From contig NZ_JAFMYW010000002.1 of the NCBI RefSeq assembly GCF_017353175.1, positions 1-64,000 on the forward strand: a DNA stretch of 64,000 nucleotides, written 5' to 3'. The notes under the pieces were generated by a model. That model was not told the origin of the DNA. It saw only the letters and a list, made by a program, of their open reading frames with translations, and did no database searches. This document shows, one piece after another, positions 7,844 through 16,500 of the stretch. The first letter of the stretch is position 1, and the number at the start of each line of letters is the position of its first letter. This DNA is from Fibrella forsythiae. Lineage in GTDB: Bacteria; Bacteroidota; Bacteroidia; Cytophagales; Spirosomataceae. The translations under genes and the position numbers were made by a program.

Positions 7844-8026
7844 GTCTTAATCCTTGTTCTGTTGGAAGTGAGATTCGGAGAGTGCGTCAGTGGAAACAGT
7901 GCTTAACTGATCAAGCAGTCTTAATCCTTGTTCTGCTGGAAGTGAGACTTTGAGCCGATTCAGCAAGATCGAAGAACTTCATCAGCTTAGTCTTAATTCT
8001 TATTCTTCTGGAAGTGAGACTTTGAG
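7844..8026 (+). CRISPR. orphan three-repeat CRISPR relic
   Basis: Three 37-base repeats lie at 7844-7880, 7918-7954 and 7990-8026. Each starts GTCTTAAT(C/T)CTT and carries GGAAGTGAGA in its second half. The spacers are 37 bases (7881-7917) and 35 bases (7955-7989) and are unrelated to each other. The first repeat diverges at its 3' end (GATTCGGAG for GACTTTGAG) and the third diverges internally, as in decaying arrays. No cas gene is present anywhere in the window. Length and spacing fit Bacteroidota CRISPR repeats; two spacers only, so a chance tandem repeat is not fully excluded. Confidence 0.75.
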
Positions 8027-8446
8027 TGTGCTTACGAGAAAGCCGATGTTGTTCAATTCTTGTCTTACCAAATCAATACGCCTGGAGAAAAGGTCAGTTA
8101 CACGTTTACGTACTTCATTTCCTATGAAGTAACCTCTGTGTGCCATCAAAATCTGTATTTTACCACTAGGATTCAGCATAAACAATCTACCGTAGGGTGC
8201 GGAGACATTTGATGCCCAAAACACTTTATCGTTTGTGCCACGCACAACTAGATTTCCATGTGACTGGGAAATCAGTTCTTTAGCAGAACCTGAGAACGGT
8301 ACTGACCATACCTGCTTGGCAGTCGTTTGAGGATTGTCAATAAGTATTTCCGTGGTCAACGTTTCCAAGGCTGTTTCATTATTTTTTAGCGTTAGTTTGG
8401 TTCTGCCTTCTGTTATTGGGCTACCAGACGTTTTAAAATAGAGTGA
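8000..8446 (-). pseudogene. broken lectin-like ORF ending inside the CRISPR repeat
   Basis: The frame is open from 8446 (stop just upstream) to 8000 with no good ATG; a TTG at 8368 is the only candidate start. The middle reads SHGNLVVRGTNDKVFWASN and GRLFMLNPSGKIQIL, resembling the bulb-type (mannose-binding) lectin pattern of GNLV...WASN. The last seven residues (KVSLPEE) are encoded by the third CRISPR repeat, so the original C terminus is missing. It lies directly downstream of the secreted protein gene at 8470-9006 and may once have been its partner or part of a larger protein. Confidence 0.45.
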
Positions 8447-8469
8447 TTAAATCAGGATGATCCATCTAT

Positions 8470-9006
8470 CTACCTAACCACACCTTCCACATGCACCCTG
8501 GCCGTGCTGCTATTGGGTATCTGCCCGTTGGAGCCACTTACGTTTATGTCGCCACTAACAGCAGTGTTCATTCCGTTGGGTTTACTTCCGGTCAATCGTA
8601 CCCAAATGGTTACAGGAGGATGCCCTACCTTTAGCGATGATGAATAGCCAATTGATTCCTGTAGACTTATTTCAAAACCCTGCGGAGCTGTTAATCCGGC
8701 ATTGGCTACATTACCCGAAAGTGTGAATTTTTTGGCTGACGAAGGTTTGCCCGATTCCGTTGAAAAGTCTGTCAATTTTTCAGGTATGCCCGCCATTACA
8801 ACTGTAGGTGCGGGTGCATGTGAATCCATAATATCAAGATCGGGTTGAGCTCCTGCCGGGTTGACGTCGCCATTATTTGTGGCTGGCCTTGATCCCCCAC
8901 TAGTTTGAGGTACATGGCCGCCCATCTGCGCGTGAACATGTACGGCTCCGCCCAATAGCAGAAAACCTAGAAGTGTTAGAAAGCGTGTTTGCTTATTCAT
9001 AAGCAA
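8470..9006 (-). CDS. small secreted protein with one Bacteroidota-type beta-sandwich module
   Basis: A signal peptide (residues 1-27, ending HVHAQ) precedes a low-complexity linker and, from about residue 75, one beta-rich module. Its pattern (GNVANAGLTAPQGFEISL, then VTIWVRLTG, ending in GDINVSGSNG...VEGVV) is repeated in many secreted Bacteroidota proteins that carry T9SS tails. No sorting domain is visible here, so the protein may stay in the periplasm. An alternative start two codons downstream (9000) gives a cleaner signal peptide. Function unknown. Confidence 0.6.
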   Translation of the reverse strand: MLMNKQTRFLTLLGFLLLGGAVHVHAQMGGHVPQTSGGSRPATNNGDVNPAGAQPDLDIMDSHAPAPTVVMAGIPEKLTDFSTESGKPSSAKKFTLSGNVANAGLTAPQGFEISLQESIGYSSSLKVGHPPVTIWVRLTGSKPNGMNTAVSGDINVSGSNGQIPNSSTARVHVEGVVR

Positions 9007-9105
9007 GGAGAATGTTTGTTTGAAAATTGACTTGAATTAAAAAGTACGCAGTGGGTCGCATGGTCTGGACAGAAATAGAATTTTCCAATCCTCCAGGCTA
9101 ATGAC

Positions 9106-10233
9106 CTACTGGCCAATGGGCTTCACGATCTCGCGGGCCTCGTCGATATCAATCTTGATATACTCCGAATCGTCTTTGTTAAACGCTTTGGCGTGGGCCG
9201 TATAATCCTTTTTGGCGACGGCCGCCGATTCGCCCAAGCTGGCTATCGCCTGCTTTTTGGCCTGCTCTGACCCTATTTTCAGGCCCACCAAACCTGCATT
9301 GCTGATGGTGGTGGTTTCAATGTAATACGGCTTCTTTTTCGCGTCGTCGAGGTAAACGCCCATGTAACAGTGGCCGGGTACTTTTACCAGAAAGGAGTGC
9401 AGGTCAATTGCCTTCAGTACAGAACACATAAACACGGAGCCGTCTACGCAGTTGGCCTGATTGTTCTTGAGCACATCACCCAGGCTACGTACCCGCTGCG
9501 AGAACACCGACTGGCTGCTGCTACTGGTGTTTGTGATGCTGCTGTACTGAATACCGCGGTGGCCCATGGCGGCCCAGATGGCGGCTATCTGACGAATTAC
9601 TTCAGCCTCGGTACCCTGATAGCCGGCAAAACTGCTGACGATACCAGTTTTGAGCGCCTCTTTCAAAAACGCGTCGATGCGCGGGTCATCTTCATTCACG
9701 TAGGCCGCGAACATATAGCCCAGATCTTCTTCCGTCTCGTTCTCTTCGTCGGCCATATAGAATGGGCACTCCGAAATAGACCGCAGGCTGACTGTCTGGG
9801 TTTTCTGGCCAACCTTCCGGCCATTGATCGACAGAACAAAGACCAGATTGACCGGACCTGGTTGGGTTCGGTTCCGCATGAAATCGTATTTGTAGTTGAT
9901 CTTGGGGTAAACGCCGTAGCTGCCTTTATCTAGTTTCCCTTGATAAACGCTATACGTGTTAATCTCGGAGGGTAACAACTCAATCTTGACGTCGGCCCGG
10001 CTGGTCAGGTCCAGTTCAACGGCAATCTGTGAGGTCCCGTCTTCGGTGATGATATAAAATGGCTGACCGTCTATCTGGACTGTGTCATTTTCGTTATCGT
10101 CCCAGCCTGCGTGGGCCAGAATGTAAGACGGGAACAGCATGTTATCCATCTTGACCCCGGCTTGCCAGTCTTTTACCTGAGCACTGGCTACACCGCTGAG
10201 AAGCAGGACGAAACTTATTAGATACTTGTACAT
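9106..10233 (-). CDS. exported transglutaminase-like protein
   Basis: A signal peptide (residues 1-18, ending ASA) is followed by a beta-rich region (~20-165) and a transglutaminase/cysteine-protease-like domain. Family marks are C262 in NQANCVDGSVFM and H288 in VPGHCYMGVYLD, followed by PYYIETT, where an acidic third residue is expected. The order Cys-His-acid is that of the transglutaminase fold, but whether it cross-links, cleaves or only binds peptides is unknown. A TTCGCACTCAA-type paired direct repeat lies 93 bases upstream of the start (10326-10358) and may control it. Confidence 0.7.
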   Translation of the reverse strand: MYKYLISFVLLLSGVASAQVKDWQAGVKMDNMLFPSYILAHAGWDDNENDTVQIDGQPFYIITEDGTSQIAVELDLTSRADVKIELLPSEINTYSVYQGKLDKGSYGVYPKINYKYDFMRNRTQPGPVNLVFVLSINGRKVGQKTQTVSLRSISECPFYMADEENETEEDLGYMFAAYVNEDDPRIDAFLKEALKTGIVSSFAGYQGTEAEVIRQIAAIWAAMGHRGIQYSSITNTSSSSQSVFSQRVRSLGDVLKNNQANCVDGSVFMCSVLKAIDLHSFLVKVPGHCYMGVYLDDAKKKPYYIETTTISNAGLVGLKIGSEQAKKQAIASLGESAAVAKKDYTAHAKAFNKDDSEYIKIDIDEAREIVKPIGQ

Positions 10234-10325
10234 GATGGGTGCGTTGGGCGAAAATTGGTGAGTCTGTTAGTTAGGCGTCTAAAGTAGTATCAATCCCTAG
10301 CGAGTGCCAGTATATAGCCAGGGTT

Positions 10326-10358
10326 TGAGTGCGAATACCTACTTTTTTGAGTGCGAAC
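10326..10358 (-). promoter_or_regulatory. paired direct repeat, candidate LytTR-type operator (copy 1)
   Basis: Read on the minus strand, TTCGCACTCAA occurs twice (10348-10358 and 10326-10336), start to start 22 bp apart, about 93 bases before the transglutaminase-like gene. The same arrangement recurs at 36273 and 41293. Two direct copies spaced by two helical turns are typical of LytTR-family binding sites. Confidence 0.6.
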
Positions 10359-10586
10359 GCGTGCGCGGTGGCGCATATGACGCTGCTCAGTACCCTAAAT
10401 TTGTACCGGCCTTATTTCAGCCCCAGCTATCAAGATACCGATGGCGATGAAACGTGCCGTATAAATCACCAGTTGTCTTGGCGACTAATCTGCAAGATCT
10501 ACTCTTGAGATAGTACTAGATTAGTAGGTTAATTAGAATCATTTCACACGTATAACCCATATCAATTTCATTAAATACGTCCTATC
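10359..10586. promoter_or_regulatory. divergent intergenic region
   Basis: This gap, together with 10234-10325, separates two divergent exported-protein genes and should contain both promoters. Apart from the paired direct repeat at 10326-10358, no motif can be assigned with confidence. Confidence 0.3.
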
Positions 10587-11369
10587 ATGTTGAAAATCAA
10601 GTACCTGCTTGTCCTTCTGTTCGGCCTGACCATGGCCTGTTCAACCAAAAAAGAAACGTCGGAGAATGAAGGAAAAAGCGATTTAGTTGTGGGGGCCGAC
10701 GAGGACCAACACGGCTGTAAAGGGTCGGCGGGCTATCAGTGGTCAGCGGTACAGAAAAAATGCGTTCGGCTGTTTGAAACCGGTATCGAGCTGACCCCGG
10801 TACGGGCGCAGCAGGGTACCGTAGCCTATCTGCTGTTTGCATCTCCGGATGATGACGCAACGGCGGAGGTGTTTCTACCCGGTGACCGGAGCAGCCGGTT
10901 ACTGACAAAAAAGACCGGTGATGATGCAGGTACCTGGACATTCGATACCCTGACACTCACCCAGTGGAAAGGCATGTACACGCTAAGTGGGCCTGGTGAT
11001 GCAGACCTGTACCAAGGTCATCTTGAAGTTGGTGCCGCTACAGTGGCCCCGGCAGATGCTGTCCCTGATGTGGTGACCCTGCTTCAGGGTAAGTGGCAAT
11101 CAGTGGATGATCCGAAAGCTGCTTTTACCGTCAATGGTACATCCCTGACTACTTATGACAAGGGCCAGAAGCGAGTGACTAACACGTTTGCGTATGTGGC
11201 CGACTGCGGGGGGAATGCCTGTAATGGTCAGAAAAGTAAGTACGGCTGCTTTACAACAGCCGGCGAATTCGACATTGATTGCCAGTCAATAGTTGCTATT
11301 TCTGCAACCAACTTGGAAGTCACGCAGGGAGCTACCGGCAAGACTATCCGGTACAGGCGATCTCAATAG
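10587..11369 (+). CDS. lipoprotein with GCKGSAGYxWSAVQKKCVRL module
   Basis: The N terminus (MLKIKYLLVLLFGLTMACS) is a lipoprotein signal with Cys18 as lipid anchor. Residues ~40-68 contain HGCKGSAGYQWSAVQKKC, shared nearly word for word with the lipoprotein at 33881-34345. Residues ~70-150 of both proteins also align (EVFLPGD, DTLTLTQWKGMYTL). The C-terminal ~100 residues, absent from the paralogue, look like a small beta-barrel of lipocalin type (LLQGKWQSVDDP...TIRYRR) with four cysteines. Probably faces the periplasm or the cell surface. No function can be assigned. Confidence 0.7.
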   Translation: MLKIKYLLVLLFGLTMACSTKKETSENEGKSDLVVGADEDQHGCKGSAGYQWSAVQKKCVRLFETGIELTPVRAQQGTVAYLLFASPDDDATAEVFLPGDRSSRLLTKKTGDDAGTWTFDTLTLTQWKGMYTLSGPGDADLYQGHLEVGAATVAPADAVPDVVTLLQGKWQSVDDPKAAFTVNGTSLTTYDKGQKRVTNTFAYVADCGGNACNGQKSKYGCFTTAGEFDIDCQSIVAISATNLEVTQGATGKTIRYRRSQ

Positions 11370-12141
11370 ACCGTAATTATAGTAGTGCGCTATGTAGAAA
11401 TAGTTCGTATAGATACATCCACAGCCTTTGCCGGGAATGCTGAGTAAAAAAACGCATTAGCTGTCTGAACAGCCAGTTAACTCAGAGGAGATAAGTCAGT
11501 CGCTAAGCTGGTATGGGAGATGAGCTACTATGCCTGATAGTTCATTACAGCCACCCATCGTACAATATCCCTTGACTCGACCGACAGGAGTACGAAATGA
11601 ATTTTGTTGCACAGCCAAGTCTAGTTGGCTGTGACGCGCCCGATAATAAGTTGACATTGTCAGGTAGTAGGCACGGATTATTGAGACGAGCCCATTAGCA
11701 GACTACTGCTTACCGTTATGCTACGTATGTGGCTGATGCTGAACGCGGCGCAGCGATTGGATTGATTAAATTCAGGTTGGGCATTGAGGAAGTTAATTGA
11801 TGCTACACAAAATTCAGTATATCCAGCACTGTATGAAGTGCTAAACCCCCACTTACTCGAATCTATACATACTCGTTGCCTGCCTCCAGACATCCAGCCA
11901 CAAGTAACTTCATTAGCTAGAGTTGATTACGAATTGTTAACTTCACAAAATGACTAATATACCTCGTGATAGGTATAGATTAGTCCATAAGTAAGTTCCA
12001 AATTAGCAGCTGTTGAGATTAGTTCAGACAGAACAACGGATGGCTTACTTATGTGTTCAAGTAATTGCACTAACGGCTTTACTGATTGTCGCGTTTGTAT
12101 ACTTCGTATTATTTCAGCTAAACCGCAATCAAAAATCGTTT
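11370..12141. other. long region without a convincing gene
   Basis: No reading frame here shows a recognisable domain. A 9-bp hairpin (CACAGCCAA...TTGGCTGTG, 11610-11633) lies in the middle. The A/T-rich segment 11930-12000 probably holds the promoter of the LuxR-type gene. A decayed mobile element is possible, but I cannot support it. Confidence 0.35.
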
Positions 12142-13371
12142 ATGCCTTCCTGTTTTATGTGCTGGTTCTACGTGCTCCTGATGGGTTTTTGCCACAGCAC
12201 AGCTTGGGGTCAGTCTACGCCTTTTCAGCAAATTGAGGAGCGCGTTTATGCGTATAATAATGCCTTGCAGTATGAAAAGTCACAGGCCTTACTGTTGCCC
12301 ATCTTAAGTAACTCCAGCTACAGTGCTGACGATCATTATCAGGCGGCTATTTTGCTATCGTATACCTACAAGCGGTTGCTCGATTACACAACAACGCTTC
12401 AATTTCTGGGTGAAGCGGAGCAACTAGCCTCTAGGACAAATACCCCGGCCGTCAACACAGCCAATGTTCTGGCCCAGAAGGCTTTTGTCTATTTTGACAC
12501 GCACGCTTACGCTAAATCAGAGAACCTGATGGGGCGTTTGGCCAAAACGAATTTTCGGTACATCAGTCAGGAAGATAGGGCGAAACTGATTCATCAGCAG
12601 GGTTATTTACTCTTTCTGGATAAGCGGTATCCAGCAGCCGAAGCAACCTACGACCGGGCTTTAGCGGATTTACGAGTAGCTTCCGGCTGCGATCTGCCAA
12701 TGATTTTAGTGAAGAAAATGCAACTCTATGCGGCCATGAACCGTATGAATCTCGCTTTAAAAGCGTTCAAGACATCGAATCGGTGTGCTGATTCATGTGG
12801 TATTATAAAGTACCGGATATACGCCTATGATGAGTTAAGCCTCATTTATAAACGGCGAAAAGACATGGCTGGTTTCGCTGCCGTAAACCAGGTGCTGGAT
12901 TCGCTCAACGAGGTGTATTCCCGAAGTGAAAAGATAGCTGATTTGCATAACCAGAAGGAGACAATTAAGCAGCAGGCCTTTGCCCGGCAACTAGACGATC
13001 AACGACGGCTGAATTGGCTGACCGGAGTAGGAAGCCTTTCAGGTCTGGTAGTGCTGCTGCTGATTGGCTTGCTCATGTTTCGAAAACAACAACGTCGGCT
13101 AGCCAGTGAACAAGACCAGCTTCAGCTTCCGGTAGATCTGGCAGTAATTAACGATCCCGTAACGCCTGTTAGCATAGCACAGAAAAATACCAGTGCCTTG
13201 TCGGAGCGGCAACAACTGGTTGTAGCCTATTTGTTGAAAGGACGCTCCAATCGTGAAATAGCTGATGCCATGTGCATATCAGAGAATACAGTGAAATATC
13301 ATATAAAAAATATTTACGATGAACTAGATGTGAAGAATCGGGCAGAATTACTGGCACGGTTACGAGATTGA
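12142..13371 (+). CDS. TPR sensor-regulator with transmembrane helix and LuxR-type HTH
   Basis: The product has an N-terminal signal (MPSCFMCWFYVLLMGFCHS ... WGQ), a periplasmic helical TPR-like region, one transmembrane helix (VGSLSGLVVLLLIGLLMF), a short linker and a C-terminal LuxR/GerE HTH (LSERQQLVVAYLLKGRSNRE, then ISENTVKYHIKNIYDELDVK). It would thus sense outside and bind DNA inside without a phosphorelay. Such TPR-LuxR proteins are common in Bacteroidota. Starting at 12142 gives a clean signal peptide; upstream starts (12040, 12013) would add another hydrophobic stretch. It may control the giant surface operon 200 bases downstream, though this is only proximity. Confidence 0.75.
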   Translation: MPSCFMCWFYVLLMGFCHSTAWGQSTPFQQIEERVYAYNNALQYEKSQALLLPILSNSSYSADDHYQAAILLSYTYKRLLDYTTTLQFLGEAEQLASRTNTPAVNTANVLAQKAFVYFDTHAYAKSENLMGRLAKTNFRYISQEDRAKLIHQQGYLLFLDKRYPAAEATYDRALADLRVASGCDLPMILVKKMQLYAAMNRMNLALKAFKTSNRCADSCGIIKYRIYAYDELSLIYKRRKDMAGFAAVNQVLDSLNEVYSRSEKIADLHNQKETIKQQAFARQLDDQRRLNWLTGVGSLSGLVVLLLIGLLMFRKQQRRLASEQDQLQLPVDLAVINDPVTPVSIAQKNTSALSERQQLVVAYLLKGRSNREIADAMCISENTVKYHIKNIYDELDVKNRAELLARLRD

Positions 13372-13452
13372 TAATCATTTAAGGGCAGCTCTATAAACTG
13401 AATTTGTAATTGTTATTGTGTATAAATACTCTGTTTTTGCGATGGAATAGCC

Positions 13453-13507
13453 CTACCCGTTCGGGTAGTCTTTGAATTTGGCCGCAAAACTACCCGTTCG
13501 AATAGGG
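13453..13507. promoter_or_regulatory. repeated CTACCCGTTCG motif upstream of the giant adhesin gene
   Basis: CTACCCGTTCG occurs at 13453-13463 (as part of the palindrome CTACCCGTTCGGGTAG) and again at 13490-13500. Both lie ~85-130 bases before the adhesin start and could be an operator pair. Confidence 0.4.
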
Positions 13508-13583
13508 GGCTGTCGGTAGTGAGTCAATAGGTTTGGCGTAGTTAAATCAGATCGCTTCATCTGATCAACTAGCTACGTCAATT

Positions 13584-16500
13584 ATGATTCCTCCTCTACT
13601 TGTTCACTGCCAAATCAGTCAGGATTCGCCTGCTGATTTACGTTCGTTACCTACACATAATCGAGGGGCGGGTTACGTCATACGCTTACTCCTAGTCATG
13701 CTGTTCTGTTTTATCTGGATGCAGCAGGGGGTGGCCCAATGCGTGTTGGCAATCACCAAACAGCCCGTTGGAGCCACCAGATGTGTTGGTGATACCTATT
13801 CATTCTCGGTGACCAATACTGGTTTGGGGACCTACCAGTGGCAGAAAGACGGCGTCGACCTGATTGATGAGGTGGGTAATATTAGCGGCGCAACCACCGC
13901 TGAACTAACGTTAACCGACTTGTGCGCCACCTGTGATCCGGGCGAGTATGTGTTGGTCGTAACGGGCACGGGTGCTTGTCAGGGGCAGACTGTGAGAAGC
14001 AATGCGGCCAGGCTGATCGTAAACTCGCCGGTTGCCATTACTACCCAACCCACCAATCAGCAGGTGTGCGAAAACAGTATTGCTACGTTCACGGTGCAGA
14101 CAAGTGGCATTGTCAGCAGTTACCAATGGTTTAGCAACGGAGTACTCATTAACGGGGCAACCAGCAGAGACTACCTGGTGAGAGTCAACAACACGCTCAA
14201 CGGCAATAAATACAAAGTAGCGATAACGAGTTCCTGCGGCACTGTTACCAGCGATGAAGTAACGCTGGAAGTGACGGCCAAACCAACTGTGACGCTTCAG
14301 CCGGTAGGGGCGACCAAGTGTGTAGGTGACAATTATACATTCACCGTCACGGCGACAAATGCCGGAGGCTATCAGTGGTTGAAAGATGGGGTTGACCTGA
14401 TCGACGAGGCAGGTAATATCAGTGGGTCGACAACAAACAAGTTGACCTTAACGAACTTGTGCGCTACCTGTGATCCGGGCAGTTACGTGCTCGACGTTGA
14501 AGGCGTAGATGCCTGTGCTGCAACAGTGATTTCGACAAGTGCAGCGGTATTGCTGGTGAACACCCCGGTAACGATCAATACACAGCCCGCCGCCCAGCAA
14601 GTGTGCGAAGGCAGCACAGCAACCTTCGCAATACAGGTAGACGGGACGGTTACAGGCTACCAATGGTACCGTAATGGCGCGGCTATCAATGGGGCTACGT
14701 CGGCCAGCTATCAACTCACTACCAATGCGGCCAACAACAATGAGAGGTACAAAGTAGAGGTGCAGGGCCCCTGCGGCACAGTGACAAGCAATGAAGTAGT
14801 CCTGACGGTCAGTGCCGAGCCTGTTATCACGCTTCAGCCCGTGGGGGCCACCCGGTGTGTAGGGGACAATTACAGTTTTACGGCCACCGTCACCGGCGAC
14901 GCTACCTACCAGTGGCAGAAAGATGGCGTTGATCTGATTGATGAAGCTGGTAACATTAGCGGGGCAACAACCGCCCGGCTGACTTTGACCGACTTGTGTG
15001 CCACCTGTGATCCGGGTAATTACGTACTGGTCGTGACTGGAACGGGAAGTTGCAACGCCACCCAGCTACGCACTAACGCGGCTGTATTAGTGGTCAATAC
15101 GCCGGTTGCCATCAGGGCCCAGCCTCAAGCCACTACTGTTTGTGAGGGAAGCAATGCGACATTTAGTATACAAGCCAACGGCACCATTACGACTTATCAG
15201 TGGTACCGGAATGGCGCGGCTATCAATGGGGCAACGGCTGCCAGCTACCAACTGACAACCAGTAACGCCAATAACAATGACAGATTTAAGGTCGACGTGG
15301 TCGGTAGCTGTGGCACGGTGACCAGCAATGAAGTGGCTCTGGGCGTCAACGCCAAGCCCGTCATTACGGCTCAACCGGTGGGGGCTACCAAGTGCGTGGG
15401 CGAGGCCTATACCTTCACCGTTGCAGGTACGTCTATCGGATCATATCAATGGCAGAAAGACGGCGTTGATATTGCCGGGGCGACTTCGGCCAATCTGGTG
15501 CTGACCAATTTACAGACTGGCAACGCAGGTACGTATCGGGTGCGCATCACCGGGGCCGCTACCTGTAATAATGAATCACTGGTTAGCAGTGAGGTTGTGC
15601 TAGTGGTCAATACGCCGGTAACCATTAGTGCCCAGCCTCAGGCGACTACTATTTGCGAGGGAAGCAACGCTACATTTAGTGTACAAGCCAATGGTACTAT
15701 CACAGGTTATCAGTGGTATCGCAACGGCACGGCTATTTCAGGGGCAACCTCAGCCAACTATCAACTCACTACCAGTCTCAGCATTGATAACGACAAATTT
15801 AAGGTCGACGTGATTGGTAGCTGTGGCACGGTGACTAGTGAGGAAGTAACTCTGGGCGTCAACGCTAAGCCCGTCATTACGGCCCAGCCTATGGGTGCTA
15901 CAAAATGCGTGGGTGAGGCATATACGTTGTCCATCACGGCCAGCAATGCCGGTTCCTTCCAGTGGCAGAAAGGCAGTATCGATATTGCCGGGGCGACCTC
16001 AGCCAATCTTGTACTGATCAACTTGCAGACCAACAATGTCGGTACGTATCGGGTGCGCATCACCGGAGCCGCGGCTTGTAGTACTGAATCGCTCGTCAGT
16101 AGCGAGGCTGTTCTCGTCATCAACACACTGGTAACGATCAGTGCTCAACCTAAGGGAACTACTGTTTGCGAGGGGAGTACGGCAACGTTTACAGTTCAGG
16201 CTTCTGGGATCATCAATAGCTACCAGTGGTACCGGAATGGCACGGCTATTTCAGGGGCAACGGCTGCCAGCTACCAACTGACAACCAGTAACGCCAATAA
16301 CAATGACAGATTTAAGGTCGACGTGGTCGGTAGCTGTGGCACGGTGACCAGCAATGAAGTGGCCCTGGGCGTCAACGCCAAGCCCGTCATTACGGCTCAA
16401 CCGGTGGGGGCTACCAAGTGCGTGGGCGAGGCCTATACCTTCACCGTTGCAGGTACGTCTATCGGATCATATCAATGGCAGAAAGACGGCGTTGATATTG

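Noticed and set aside
11678-11893. 71-residue minus-strand open frame, possibly part of a transposase
   Set aside because: No recognisable transposase motif, no terminal inverted repeats and no target duplication.
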